A DNA stretch of 64,000 nt from Lysinibacillus sp. JNUCC-52 (GTDB lineage: Bacteria; Bacillota; Bacilli; Bacillales_A; Planococcaceae): assembly GCF_015999545.1 (NCBI RefSeq), contig NZ_CP065546.1, positions 2,099,501 through 2,163,500 of the forward strand, given 5' to 3'. A model generated the notes under the pieces. It ran no database searches, had not been told where the DNA came from, and saw nothing but the letters and a program-made list of their open reading frames with translations. Below, in pieces: positions 8,335 through 17,749 of the stretch (the first letter of the stretch is position 1; each line of letters begins with the position of its first letter). The position numbers were made by a program, and so were the translations under genes.

Positions 8335-9360
8335 ATGAGCAACCGATTACACGTAACTAAAACATTTAAATCTTTAGATGAACAAATTGCTTTATTAAAA
8401 GGAAGAAAATTAATCATTAGAGATGAACAAAAAGCTAAACGTCATTTATTAGAAATAAACTATTTTGATTTAATTAATGGTTTTGAAACACTTTTATTAA
8501 AGGACGATAAAGCGATAGATAAAGAATTCGAAGGATATTACTTTGAGGATTTTTTATTGTTGTATGATTTAGATAAAAAATTGAACATTGAGCTATTAAA
8601 GCTTTTAGATAAATTTGAAACTCGCTTAAAAACATCAATGGCATACAGATTTTGCGAAAAATATTTTCGAACTGCTGCCGATGCAGATTGTTACATTAAT
8701 TTGAGCAATTACACAAATCCGGCTAATAATCATTTAAGTTTACCTAGCGATATTGCTAAATCTATTAGGAATCATAAAATATTTAGAACTAACATTCGAT
8801 ATAACGGGGTTACGTATAGAACCTTTATTGAGTTTAGCAAGGCAAAATATACTTTTTTGTCTACTTATGATTCTCCGCCTTTTTGGATGTTAATTAAAGT
8901 ACTTGAATTTGGTGCTGTATTCAAACTTTTATTAGGTTATGAAAAGGACGTATTTGAAAAAGTCATTAAAGATATGGGAATGAAGTACATAGATAAACAA
9001 AAATTTATTAATTCAATACGAATCTTTATTGACTTACGTAATACTTGTGCACATTTCCAACTGGTTAATAGATACCGTACAGCAAACAATATAAGAATAG
9101 ATGCAGGAATGATTAATGATTTAGGATTGAGACCAAAATCAAATATCCGGGGATTACCTACTTATTATGAAATAAAACTTTATGATACTTTGTTAGTTAT
9201 TTCTCAATTCGAAGATTTAAAAAACATAAGGAAGTTGATGAATGATTTTTATTATAAAAGATGTAATTCAAAAAGAGAAAGACAGTTAATGATGAAAATA
9301 TTCGAAAGAATGGGAGAAAACAAACTTTCTAAATGGCTTAGTATAGGGAAATGCAACTAG
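8335..9360 (+). CDS. Abi family abortive-infection protein (AbiD/AbiF type, HEPN)
   Basis: Probable anti-phage protein of the Abi_2 family, 341 residues. The N-terminus has the family's opening pattern (TFKSLDEQIALLKGR, then INYFDLINGF near 41-50). The C-terminal half carries R235-NTCA-H240, the Rx4H motif of HEPN ribonucleases. By analogy it would cleave or bind RNA in infected cells and halt growth. The ATG has an AGGGG site and is the only start because an upstream ATG frame stops at once. It stands alone on the plus strand between the sigma-54 operon and its activator, is AT-richer than its neighbours, and follows a resolvase remnant, so acquisition by transfer is likely. Confidence 0.82.
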   Translation: MSNRLHVTKTFKSLDEQIALLKGRKLIIRDEQKAKRHLLEINYFDLINGFETLLLKDDKAIDKEFEGYYFEDFLLLYDLDKKLNIELLKLLDKFETRLKTSMAYRFCEKYFRTAADADCYINLSNYTNPANNHLSLPSDIAKSIRNHKIFRTNIRYNGVTYRTFIEFSKAKYTFLSTYDSPPFWMLIKVLEFGAVFKLLLGYEKDVFEKVIKDMGMKYIDKQKFINSIRIFIDLRNTCAHFQLVNRYRTANNIRIDAGMINDLGLRPKSNIRGLPTYYEIKLYDTLLVISQFEDLKNIRKLMNDFYYKRCNSKRERQLMMKIFERMGENKLSKWLSIGKCN

Positions 9361-9483
9361 CCTTCTATCCATAGAGTTGTGATTTTTTCTTTAATAATTA
9401 AAGCATATATGTTATTATTTAAACATATAATATATCGTGCGTGACGGCGAGTTATCCGATTAAAAGGTTAACTGTATAGTCAG

Positions 9484-9515
9484 AAAGAGATGCTCAAATG
9501 AGCATCTCTTTTTTT
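9484..9515 (+). terminator. Intrinsic terminator downstream of the Abi gene
   Basis: A 12-base arm AAAGAGATGCTC pairs perfectly with GAGCATCTCTTT across a four-base loop and runs into a T tract. Confidence 0.85.
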
Positions 9516-9540
9516 CTGTGCATATAGCATAGTAGGTTTA

Positions 9541-9563
9541 AGTGTCAGGCACTCAAACAATTT
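9541..9563. repeat. Dispersed repeat, copy 1 (AGTGTCAGGCACT...)
   Basis: A 23-base sequence containing the imperfect palindrome AGTGTCAGGCACT followed by CAAACAATTT. A second copy with one substitution in the compared stretch is at 19733-19755. Both lie just beyond a terminator. Confidence 0.6.
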
Positions 9564-9604
9564 AGAGTGCGATGATGCCGCCCATAGGGGGAGTCGACTG
9601 CCTG

Positions 9605-10990
9605 TTAATTACTTTTTAATTTTCGATAAAGCGTCCTTGTACTGATGCCTAACTCTTCTGCAAGACGCTCCTTGCCCGCAGCATCATTTCCGTACTCAGA
9701 TAACTTTTGATTGATTAATTCCATTTCCATATTTCTTAATAATTTTGGAGGCGTAACGTGAGAATGTTGCATCCTATTATGCTCAATTATATAGCCAGGT
9801 AAACTGTCTTTTGTTAATTGCAATGAATCTTCCATGACCATACTATATTCTAAAACATTTTCTAATTCTCTTATGTTACCTGGCCAATCATAAGCATTCA
9901 ATTCTTCTAAAAATTCGTCTGTAAAATCGTTAATATATTTACCTGTTTTATGTTGGATTTTTTCTAGTAATGTAAAAATTAAGTACTCCATTTCACCTTT
10001 TCTTTCTTTTAATGGTGGTAGAGTTAAAGGAATCACATTTAATCGATAATATAAATCTGCTCGAAACTCTCCTTTTTTCACCATTTCCTCTAAAGGTCTA
10101 TTTGTTGCAGCAATAATTCTTACATTTACCTTTCTAGGCTCTATTGCCCCCACTCTATAAATAAGTCCATTCTGTAAAACTGATAATAGTTTAGCTTGAA
10201 GATGCAACGGTAATTCGGTAATTTCATCAAGGAATAAGGTACCTTTATCTGCAATTTCAAAATAACCTTGTTTTCCTTTTCTCCTAGCGCCAGTAAATGC
10301 GCCCTCCTCATAGCCAAATAATTCACTCTCAAATAAAGTTTCTGGAATACTAGCACAGTTTAACTCTACAAATTTCCCTTTATGCGTAATACTGTTTGAA
10401 TGAATATGATTAGCTAGTAAACTTTTACCAGTACCTGTTTCTCCAGTGATAACAATGGACGAGGAACTATTTGCAATACTATTTAGTTTGGTTTTAATAA
10501 ATTGCAAATAAGGTGCATCTCCAAGTACATATTTTGTATCAAATCCTTTTTTTGTTTCAAATAATAAATAAGACCCCTCGTTATTTAGAACATTAATCAC
10601 TATTTCCCCTAAACGAGCTAACCAGTATTGATATTTCTTTTGTTCAGTAGATAATTTTCTTTCCCCTTCATCTGTAAAACTTACAAACGTTAAATACCCA
10701 AAATGCCGATCATCTTTAACTAAATTCATCAATATTTCTACTTTTGAAGGACAATTGTTTTGAAACCTACACCCAGAGCATGTTTTCATTTTTCCAGGTC
10801 TTTGCACGTATTGAAATGGCTCGGAATAGTACTTTTGGAAAAAGGGTAAATGCACTTGCTCCCCTTTTCTTTTTCTATACTCATCTGTTGCTAAAATTTT
10901 ACCTTTAGCAGTAAAATAAGCGACTTCTACTTGTAGCAAGTCTCCATATAAAATAATTATAGATTGTACTAACTTTTCACCATTTAACAT
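9605..10990 (-). CDS. Sigma-54-dependent transcriptional activator (bacterial enhancer-binding protein)
   Basis: AAA+ activator that remodels sigma-54 RNA polymerase, 461 residues. The N-terminal sensor domain (about 1-140) is not a response-regulator receiver; it carries three cysteines at 71, 74 and 80 (C-x2-C-x5-C), which could bind metal or sense redox state. The AAA+ domain (about 155-385) has Walker A GETGTGKS at 183-190, the sigma-54-contacting GAFTGA at 230-235 and LFLDEI as Walker B. A Fis-type helix-turn-helix ends the protein (GKERLAEELGISTRTLYRKL). The ATG follows a GAGAGGG site. Its obvious target is the sigma-54 promoter at 7855-7870. The inducer is unknown, probably the operon's substrate. 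Confidence 0.92.
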   Translation of the reverse strand: MLNGEKLVQSIIILYGDLLQVEVAYFTAKGKILATDEYRKRKGEQVHLPFFQKYYSEPFQYVQRPGKMKTCSGCRFQNNCPSKVEILMNLVKDDRHFGYLTFVSFTDEGERKLSTEQKKYQYWLARLGEIVINVLNNEGSYLLFETKKGFDTKYVLGDAPYLQFIKTKLNSIANSSSSIVITGETGTGKSLLANHIHSNSITHKGKFVELNCASIPETLFESELFGYEEGAFTGARRKGKQGYFEIADKGTLFLDEITELPLHLQAKLLSVLQNGLIYRVGAIEPRKVNVRIIAATNRPLEEMVKKGEFRADLYYRLNVIPLTLPPLKERKGEMEYLIFTLLEKIQHKTGKYINDFTDEFLEELNAYDWPGNIRELENVLEYSMVMEDSLQLTKDSLPGYIIEHNRMQHSHVTPPKLLRNMEMELINQKLSEYGNDAAGKERLAEELGISTRTLYRKLKSN

Positions 10991-11346
10991 AACATCACCC
11001 TCTCAGAAGTAAATTGAGTCATTGGCATTTTACACGAAAATATCCTTAACTTTATAATTCTACATTCGCTGGTGGGAACGCTTTATACGGCTATAGTAGA
11101 CATGACATCCATCTCTTCTATATACATAAATTCCGCAAAAAAAGGTCCATTCCTTTAAAAATCGTTCAACAAATACAGACAGGCTAAGTCGAATACTATC
11201 AGAAAAAGGGATGTTAAATTTAAAGTGAGAAAATCCAAAATTAATTTTACTGTCTAAGGAGCTTTAATTTTATCCAAGTAAAAGGACATAACATTCTTAT
11301 TAATGCTATGTCCTGCTTGTTGAGCTAAGCCCCTCATCGTTTTAAG
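10991..11346. other. Intergenic region, 356 bp
   Basis: No coding frame or RNA gene is recognisable. It holds the upstream region of the activator gene and, near its right end, the terminator of the next minus-strand gene. Confidence 0.5.
11282..11313 (-). terminator. Terminator of the 136-residue protein gene
   Basis: Thirteen-base arms with one mismatch (AGGACATAGCATT / AATGTTATGTCCT on the minus strand) are followed by a short T run. Confidence 0.65.
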
Positions 11347-11757
11347 TTAGATATTATAAAACCAGTCTTTATTGCTCATCAATATAGCAGTTATATATCG
11401 ATAAATTCTCTCTTCATTTTCCGAAATCCATTTATCAATATGCTCCATAATCGTTTCGTCATTATATTTATTTAGCCCCATCTTATATATAGGAAGAATT
11501 TCAATTTCTTCTTTTCCTTTTAGTTTACTTATAAGTGTAGTGGCTGAAGAATTATTGACTATTTCATAATATGTCCAAACGCCCGACCTATTTGACTGAG
11601 ATTGCCAATTCATCATCTCTCTTAATTCAACAAACCAATCAGGCAAATTGTTTTGTTCTTTTAATTCACCATATGCAATAAGAAACAACTCAGCCATAGA
11701 ACTATATTCGTGAATGTTATGAAAGTAGTTATCAATATAGTTTTTAGTATATTTCAC
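11347..11757 (-). CDS. Hypothetical protein, 136 residues
   Basis: I do not recognise this protein. It has no signal peptide or membrane segment and should be cytosolic. It is rich in aromatic and acidic residues (PDWFVELREMMNW, GVWTYYEIVNN, DKWISENEERIYRYI), somewhat like small immunity or SMI1-type proteins, but I see no diagnostic motif. The GTG start is supported by a GAGGAGG site 8 bases upstream. The gene stands between two terminators and is probably monocistronic. Confidence 0.6.
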   Translation of the reverse strand: MKYTKNYIDNYFHNIHEYSSMAELFLIAYGELKEQNNLPDWFVELREMMNWQSQSNRSGVWTYYEIVNNSSATTLISKLKGKEEIEILPIYKMGLNKYNDETIMEHIDKWISENEERIYRYITAILMSNKDWFYNI

Positions 11758-11788
11758 CGTCTATTCCTCCTCTCTATCGTACAATAAA

Positions 11789-11814
11789 AAGCTCCACCAT
11801 TATTGGTAGAGCTT
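11789..11814 (-). terminator. Terminator of the SLH-CAP protein gene
   Basis: Eleven-base arms (AAGCTCTACCA / TGGTGGAGCTT, one mismatch) followed by TTTTATT on the minus strand. Confidence 0.75.
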
Positions 11815-11877
11815 CCTTCAGTAGCTATATGCTATGAACTTTCGTAGCCCTCAGGCAATTACTGCTTTCTAGTCTAG

Positions 11878-12960
11878 TTATTGACTGGAAAATAGCTGGA
11901 CCCAATAGTAAATCCCTTTGCTATCGACTGCAATAGCTACTCCCGTATTTGTATAATTTTCTCTCAAAATATTTTCACGGTGGGATGGTGATGCCATCCA
12001 TGCTTTAACAGCCGCCTCAGGGGTTGGAATATTTCTACCTATATTTTCTCCTAAACTCGTATATGGATAATCAAATAAAGTAGCTAAATCCCATGGCATG
12101 CCGTAGTAAGGTGATTCGTGTTCAAAATAACGTCGATTCACCATATCCTGTGCCTTAATAACGGCAACTTGTGTTAAAGCTCCATCATAGGTAAGTATCG
12201 GCAGCTTCCTTTTTTGTCTTTCGTTATTGACTAAATTTAACACTTCATTAGACAACGTTGCTGAGTAGTTTTTTGTCGGAATATAAGACTTTGATAAATA
12301 GTCATAGGCTATTTCATAATTTGTTAGCGTCGTTGTAAAGTCCAAGCTTCGTTCCACTAGAGATGCAAATTGCGCACGTGTTACTAAAAGATTAGGTGCA
12401 AATTGCTTTGCGTTGACCCCTTTAATAATACCGACATCTGCAAGTGATTCAATGTAATCTTTTGCCCAATGGCTATCCGTAACATCACTAAACTTACTAT
12501 TATTTTGAGAATCCACCTCAATTTTATATGCAAGCGTTAACATTTTAGCGATTTGCATGCGCTTCAATGGTGCATCTGGATTAAAGCAATCACCATTCTG
12601 CAATATCCCTAATTCTACTAGTGCACAAATCTCCTTATAAAATGGATGATCTGCTTGTAAATCTACAAAATTAGGCTTAGCAGACACACTCGTCTTCAGT
12701 TGCATCGAACGGGCAATGGCCGCTGCTGCCTCTGCTCTTGTTATTGCTTGCTCTGGCTTAAACGTACCATCCTCATATGTTGTCATATATTGCTTATCTA
12801 ACATGTGCTGAATCGAGCTTCTCGCCCAATGTGAAGGCGAAATATCCTTTGCCTCCTCTGCCGCTAACGCAACGTTCGAGCTATTTGGTAGAGGTAATGC
12901 AAATGGAGTAGCCAGCAAAATAAGCGACATTCCGACAATACTAGATACTTTTTTTAACAT
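11878..12960 (-). CDS. SLH-anchored CAP-domain (SCP/PR1, YkwD-like) protein
   Basis: Secreted wall protein of 360 residues. A signal peptide with an ALAAEE cleavage region covers about residues 1-34. Three SLH domains follow (about 40-85, 100-145, 160-205, each with a form of DGTFKP/AxITRAE), which bind pyruvylated secondary wall polymer. The C-terminal CAP domain (about 235-358) has the family signatures NNERQKRKLPIL, the His in FEHESPY, GENIG and SPSHRENIL. A consensus AGGAGG precedes the ATG. CAP proteins of this kind are common in Bacillales; their activity is not settled. Confidence 0.92.
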   Translation of the reverse strand: MLKKVSSIVGMSLILLATPFALPLPNSSNVALAAEEAKDISPSHWARSSIQHMLDKQYMTTYEDGTFKPEQAITRAEAAAAIARSMQLKTSVSAKPNFVDLQADHPFYKEICALVELGILQNGDCFNPDAPLKRMQIAKMLTLAYKIEVDSQNNSKFSDVTDSHWAKDYIESLADVGIIKGVNAKQFAPNLLVTRAQFASLVERSLDFTTTLTNYEIAYDYLSKSYIPTKNYSATLSNEVLNLVNNERQKRKLPILTYDGALTQVAVIKAQDMVNRRYFEHESPYYGMPWDLATLFDYPYTSLGENIGRNIPTPEAAVKAWMASPSHRENILRENYTNTGVAIAVDSKGIYYWVQLFSSQ

Positions 12961-13161
12961 AGCTACCTCCTATATATGTATGGAGTTGTTAATTAATTTC
13001 CGATTTCTCAACAGTTTATGACAGCTAGTTCTTTCGGATAATTGATTTTCTTTACCCATATTCCTTATATATAAACATACCATTATTACCTGTTTTTTCC
13101 TACTTCGATTTTTAAAAAATCACTCAAAGGTACTTCTTTCCTAAGAGTGATGTATGTCTTA

Positions 13162-13818
13162 CTATTCAACTCCAATAATGTATAAGTCATCGTCATTTTT
13201 TTGTAACATGCGATAAAGGAATAAAGCCATTTGACCACGTCGAACATCCGTATATGGTGAAAATGTCGTAGAGCTAGTCCCTTGTGTAATCCCATAATCT
13301 AATAACGTTTGAATATAACGATCGGTTTCAGCATCCTTTGTAAAATCTGTAAAAGGAGCAGTTAATGATGTTGCTTGTTTTAAATGAAAGCCCAATGTCA
13401 ACATTTTGGCCATTTGACTACGTTTAATCGAAGCATTTGGATTAAAATGCGTACCTTTTTGGATAATACCATTCGCTGCAAGTGCTGCAATTGGTCCATA
13501 GTATGGATGTGTAGTTGGCACATCGCTAAAGCCAGGATTCTCAACATTGGACGTTTGTAATTGAAGTGCTTGTGCTAAAAAATAAGCTGCTTCCCCTCGT
13601 GTTAATTGTTGATAAGGGCTAAATGTTGTAGACGTTGTACCAAATACGATTCCTTTGCTGTACAGTTCGCTTACTGCATTGTACAGCTCCATGTCACGAT
13701 CGCTTTTTTTAATATCTACAAATGGCATTACAGCCGCTTGAGTCGGAATGACCGCCACACAAGGTGCCACAACTAAAGCCGTAGCAAATACCCATGCGTA
13801 TTTGTGCTTTATTTTCAT
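13162..13818 (-). CDS. Small S-layer-homology (SLH) protein
   Basis: A 218-residue exported protein made of a signal peptide (MKIKHKYAWVFATALVV..., cleavage near IPTQAA) and three SLH repeats with no other domain. Repeat landmarks are SKGIVFGTTSTTFSPYQQL, NGIIQKGTHFNPNASI and DYGITQGTSSTTFSPYTDV. It should sit on the wall polymer; lacking an effector domain it may cap or space the S-layer. The ATG has an AAGGGGCGAAGG site. It lies in a block of minus-strand surface-protein genes. Confidence 0.9.
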   Translation of the reverse strand: MKIKHKYAWVFATALVVAPCVAVIPTQAAVMPFVDIKKSDRDMELYNAVSELYSKGIVFGTTSTTFSPYQQLTRGEAAYFLAQALQLQTSNVENPGFSDVPTTHPYYGPIAALAANGIIQKGTHFNPNASIKRSQMAKMLTLGFHLKQATSLTAPFTDFTKDAETDRYIQTLLDYGITQGTSSTTFSPYTDVRRGQMALFLYRMLQKNDDDLYIIGVE

Positions 13819-13861
13819 TGTCCTTCGCCCCTTTTAAATTGATTGATCTCTATCGAAAAAT

Positions 13862-13891
13862 AATGAAAAGAGGGCATGCCCTCTTTTCATT
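13862..13891. terminator. 30-base perfect palindrome, terminator of the helical-repeat protein gene
   Basis: The 30 bases from AATGAAAAGAGGG to CCCTCTTTTCATT are a perfect palindrome, six bases beyond the stop codon at 13897. It has T-rich arms but little U tract beyond them, and it can act in either direction. Confidence 0.7.
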
Positions 13892-13896
13892 CTCTA

Positions 13897-16800
13897 TTAC
13901 AGCCCTAATTCTTTTATATGTTCTTGTAAAATACGGTAGTTATAAACTAAATCTTGTTGTTCAAGTGATAGTGAACTATAAAGTTTTTGTGCAGCAATGA
14001 CTTTCTTTTCAAATGTTTTTGCATCAGGATCTAATTCAGCAATAGCATCCACGACTTTTAGAACAGCAGCTATATCTTTTTCAGCAATTTTCAACTTATC
14101 GTAGTTGATAACTTGTCCTCTTACTTTTGAGTCTAGTGCTTTATACGCGGCTACTGCGTTCGCTACATCTTGAATATACGTACTTGATGTTGGAGAAAGG
14201 CTTGCGATAAGCTCCACAACCTTTTTCACTTCACTCATGTTTTTCTCTGCTTCTAGTAAAATTGAATAATTTGATACTCTTTGTTTATCTGTTGTATTTA
14301 AACTATCGTAATCTTTACGTACGGACTCAATCATACCAAAGTACATTTTATCGCTTGGTTTTAAAGCCGCAATACTTTTGTACACTTTAATGACATTATC
14401 TAATGACAGAAGCAACTGCTCATTATAAACGTATTTGCGTTGTGTGGCGTTTAAATTATCATACGCTTTTAAAATCTTTTGATATTGACTATCCATATTT
14501 TTCGATGTCATCAGCTTATCAATTTCATTGATTACACTAATAACAGGCTTAATAATTTTTTCTTGGTCTTGTAATGTTTTATAATTTTCGACTGCCATTT
14601 GCTGATCTTTAGGTAATGCATTATAGGCTGCACGAATTTCCTCAATACGTTTTACATATTGATGTGGCTCAATATATGGCAATTCCTCAATCATTCGTTG
14701 CACATTTCCTGCACCTAAAATACTTGTTTCAGCAGCTTGTAACTGCTTATAGTTTGTTACATACTGCTGCATGTCCTTACTTAGCGCATCATATAAAGTA
14801 CGTGCTTGTACAGTATCCGTATGGAATGTTTTACTCGATGATTTTAGCTTACCAATTAATTCAATAACCTTTGCTAACGGTTCATAGCTTTGTAGCGTCG
14901 CCATGTTGCTCACATACGCCTTTTGGTCTTTAGTCAATTTTTCATACGCTTTTTGCGCAGCATTCACTTTACTTACAAAGTTATTTGAGCTTGGGTCTAA
15001 GTTATCGATTTGCACCATGACATTTAAAATTGGTTTTACTTGTTTTTCACGATCCGTTAATAACTTTACATTAGAGACAAGCTTTTTTTGCCCTGTTGAT
15101 AGTTTGTCATAAGCAACACGTGCATTCATTAATTTTGTTAAATAATTTTCCTCTCCAGGAACTGCCGCATCTATTAAAGCGATAACTGTACTTGCAGATG
15201 TTAGCTCTGCTTCTGCTGTTACAAGCTTTTCATAGTTAATGATTGCTTGCTGTTTGTCTTGAGGTAATGCATCGTAGTTTGCACGAGCAGTTTTTAAATC
15301 GTTTAAAAATGTCTTGCTCGTTGGCTTCAACGTTTCAATTAAGCCAATTAAAGATGCCACATCTTCTACAGATGTTAACTGTTCATAGTTTGTTACACGC
15401 TTTTGAGATGCTGTATCTAAGGCATTAAAGGCTTTACGAGCTGCGATTACCTTTTTCGTATAATCTTTGTTCGTTGGATTTAGAGCAGCGATTAAATTAA
15501 TCACTTTCACAACATTAGCGTTATTTTTCTCGTACGTCGTTAATGTTTTATATTGCGTCACTAATTTTTTCGCATTTTTGTCCATTGCTTTATATTCTGC
15601 AGACAACTCCACTACTTTTGCAACGAATGTTGCATCTGATTCATTTGCCAATGCAATCACTTTATCGTCAAACTGCTGAGCTGTAGTGATATAGCTTTCC
15701 GCAGTTAAAAGAGCTCGATAGTTCGTCACTAATTTTTGCGCTTCAGGCGATAGTTTATTATATTCTGCTTTCAAAGAAGAAACAGTTTCTTTGTAATCTT
15801 TGCGCGAAGTATTTAAAGCCAAAATAGGATCGATGAGACTCATTGCATCTACTTGGTCTTTTAATTTACTATCTTTATAGCTTTTTACGAACTCACGCTT
15901 TGCTGTATCTAATTTTAAGTAAGCTGTGTGAGCTACCTTTGCTTTTTTTGTATAATCCTTTGCTGCTGGATCTAGTTTTTCAACAAGGGTGATGACATTT
16001 AACACTGTCTTATTTGAACTTTCCCAGCTTGTTAGCTCTGCCAAATTGTTAACGATTTTTTTCACACTTGCTGCGTCGATTTTTTGACCATCTGGTGCTA
16101 CAGGTGTGTTGTAGGCAGCTCGCGCTTCTTCGATTTTAGTAATGACATCTGGAGCTGTCGCAATGCCAGAAATAAGTTTTTCAATTTCTTTTGCTGCTGC
16201 AATATTCGCTTCAGCTAATTGTAAATCACTCGCATTTTTCACGAAATCTTTTTTAGTTAACTGATCGTATTCCGCCTTTGCCGCCGTTACTGCAGTACGA
16301 TACGCATCAGTATTGGAAATACGTAATGCAGTAATTTGTTTGGAAACAGTAACTGCAGCTTGATATGGCAGTAAGTCATTGTAATTCGAAACTAAACGTT
16401 TTGTATCTGCATCCTTTAAATTGTTATAAGCTGTTTCAATGGCCGTTACAGCACTAATAAAGCTTGCAGCCGTTGGGAAGTCTTCTGGTTTTTTTGCGAT
16501 TAGTTGTGTAATACTTGCAACTATTTTATCTGCGGAAGATAAGTTAGCTAATACATCTGTATATTTTTTATATGGCGTCACTGACGTAGTATTCGGATTA
16601 TAGGCTGTAATAATTTTCTTTTGGTCTGTTGTCAGTGTACTGTAGCTTGTCGTTACTTCATTGGCTGCTTCAGCGATTTGAGTAGAAGTTGATGACGTAT
16701 TTTCTAGTACGCGAACAAAAGCATCTAATTGGTCAGTTGTTATTTTCGCTGCAGTTGCATCAGCGTTTAATTTTGCTAGCTTTGCGATATCTGCTCCGCT

Positions 16801-17379
16801 CTTTTTAAAATAATTGTTACGTTCAGCTTCGTCGTAGCCGTATTGCAAAGATGTCCCTCGAACAGCTGATACAATGCCCTTAGCATCCTCGGCTGCTAAT
16901 GCTGTATTAACAGCGTCATTGAAAGTTTCTTGAACAGTAAGATAGGGTATTAAAAATTTGTCATAGACTTCTTGAACTTTTGCAACATCCGCTACAAATG
17001 TTTTACTTGTATACGACAATGCATTGATGCTTTTACCAATATCAGTTAATTCCTTAACGAACTTTCGTTGTGCAACTACATAATCATACTTTGCTTCAAT
17101 AAATGCTCGTTCATTTTCATTGAAATCAGTCGTGCTTAAAACTTTTACGTCTCCGTCTGCAATGACCATGTCATTGGCTGATGATGTTTCTGAAAGCTTA
17201 CCGAATTGTTCAATCGTTTTACTTCTTGTATCCGTTGCTGCTACGGTATTTACATAAGCTACTTGCTCAGGTTGTGATACTGTTTGCGGTTGTGCTTCTT
17301 GCGCATTGGCAAGTGCAGTTGGTGTTAATAACAGACTTGTTAGGACACCCACTTTTAATGGTTTATTCAACTTGCTCAT
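13897..17379 (-). CDS. Large secreted helical-repeat protein
   Basis: An exported protein of 1160 residues with a signal peptide (cleavage near ALANAQ, about residue 26). The rest is a string of about 16 repeats of roughly 60-70 residues. Each follows the pattern V-x2-LI-x2-L-x(3)-K-x2-Y-x3-V-x2-A-x2-AY-x2-L-x5-K-x2-V-x-NY-x2-L-x3-E, predicted three-helix units. Similar modules occur in Firmicutes surface proteins as stalks. No SLH, LPXTG or other anchor is visible, so attachment is unclear. The annotated ATG has its AAAGG directly adjacent; the TTG three codons later is better spaced. Function is unknown; adhesin stalk or S-layer-associated filament are possibilities. Confidence 0.85.
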   Translation of the reverse strand: MSKLNKPLKVGVLTSLLLTPTALANAQEAQPQTVSQPEQVAYVNTVAATDTRSKTIEQFGKLSETSSANDMVIADGDVKVLSTTDFNENERAFIEAKYDYVVAQRKFVKELTDIGKSINALSYTSKTFVADVAKVQEVYDKFLIPYLTVQETFNDAVNTALAAEDAKGIVSAVRGTSLQYGYDEAERNNYFKKSGADIAKLAKLNADATAAKITTDQLDAFVRVLENTSSTSTQIAEAANEVTTSYSTLTTDQKKIITAYNPNTTSVTPYKKYTDVLANLSSADKIVASITQLIAKKPEDFPTAASFISAVTAIETAYNNLKDADTKRLVSNYNDLLPYQAAVTVSKQITALRISNTDAYRTAVTAAKAEYDQLTKKDFVKNASDLQLAEANIAAAKEIEKLISGIATAPDVITKIEEARAAYNTPVAPDGQKIDAASVKKIVNNLAELTSWESSNKTVLNVITLVEKLDPAAKDYTKKAKVAHTAYLKLDTAKREFVKSYKDSKLKDQVDAMSLIDPILALNTSRKDYKETVSSLKAEYNKLSPEAQKLVTNYRALLTAESYITTAQQFDDKVIALANESDATFVAKVVELSAEYKAMDKNAKKLVTQYKTLTTYEKNNANVVKVINLIAALNPTNKDYTKKVIAARKAFNALDTASQKRVTNYEQLTSVEDVASLIGLIETLKPTSKTFLNDLKTARANYDALPQDKQQAIINYEKLVTAEAELTSASTVIALIDAAVPGEENYLTKLMNARVAYDKLSTGQKKLVSNVKLLTDREKQVKPILNVMVQIDNLDPSSNNFVSKVNAAQKAYEKLTKDQKAYVSNMATLQSYEPLAKVIELIGKLKSSSKTFHTDTVQARTLYDALSKDMQQYVTNYKQLQAAETSILGAGNVQRMIEELPYIEPHQYVKRIEEIRAAYNALPKDQQMAVENYKTLQDQEKIIKPVISVINEIDKLMTSKNMDSQYQKILKAYDNLNATQRKYVYNEQLLLSLDNVIKVYKSIAALKPSDKMYFGMIESVRKDYDSLNTTDKQRVSNYSILLEAEKNMSEVKKVVELIASLSPTSSTYIQDVANAVAAYKALDSKVRGQVINYDKLKIAEKDIAAVLKVVDAIAELDPDAKTFEKKVIAAQKLYSSLSLEQQDLVYNYRILQEHIKELGL

Positions 17380-17749
17380 CCTTTCTTATTACGTTATATA
17401 GGAACATAGATATGTATGATTTATTTATTGCGAATCTACTATATTAAGTATCGGTATGCATCACTTGATTTCAAGCTAATCTAGTAAACTCACGTACTTC
17501 CTTTACTAACTTACAGATAATTGCTATTTTTAGATAGAATAGACTTTTTAAAGGAAGTTATTGTTAGGATACTATATAATTGGATTAGACGCATTTATCC
17601 CGCATCGGGTATAAGGAATTGAGCCGAATTAAAGTCCCACCATATCGAGAAAATTCCTGAAAAAAACTAGCATTTATACTATGTCATTTACCAGTAACTA
17701 GGTGTATACTACATCTTTAATATTTAATTTACTAGAAAGGGAGCTAGAT
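17380..17749. other. Divergent intergenic region, 370 bp
   Basis: No gene is seen. It separates the minus-strand repeat protein from the plus-strand membrane protein pair, so it should hold both promoters. Near 17598-17617 a short CCCG-CAT-CGGG hairpin occurs; no known riboswitch pattern is recognised. Confidence 0.4.

Noticed and set aside
17560-17700. Riboswitch upstream of the membrane-protein gene
   Set aside because: Only one short hairpin is seen; no conserved riboswitch core can be matched.
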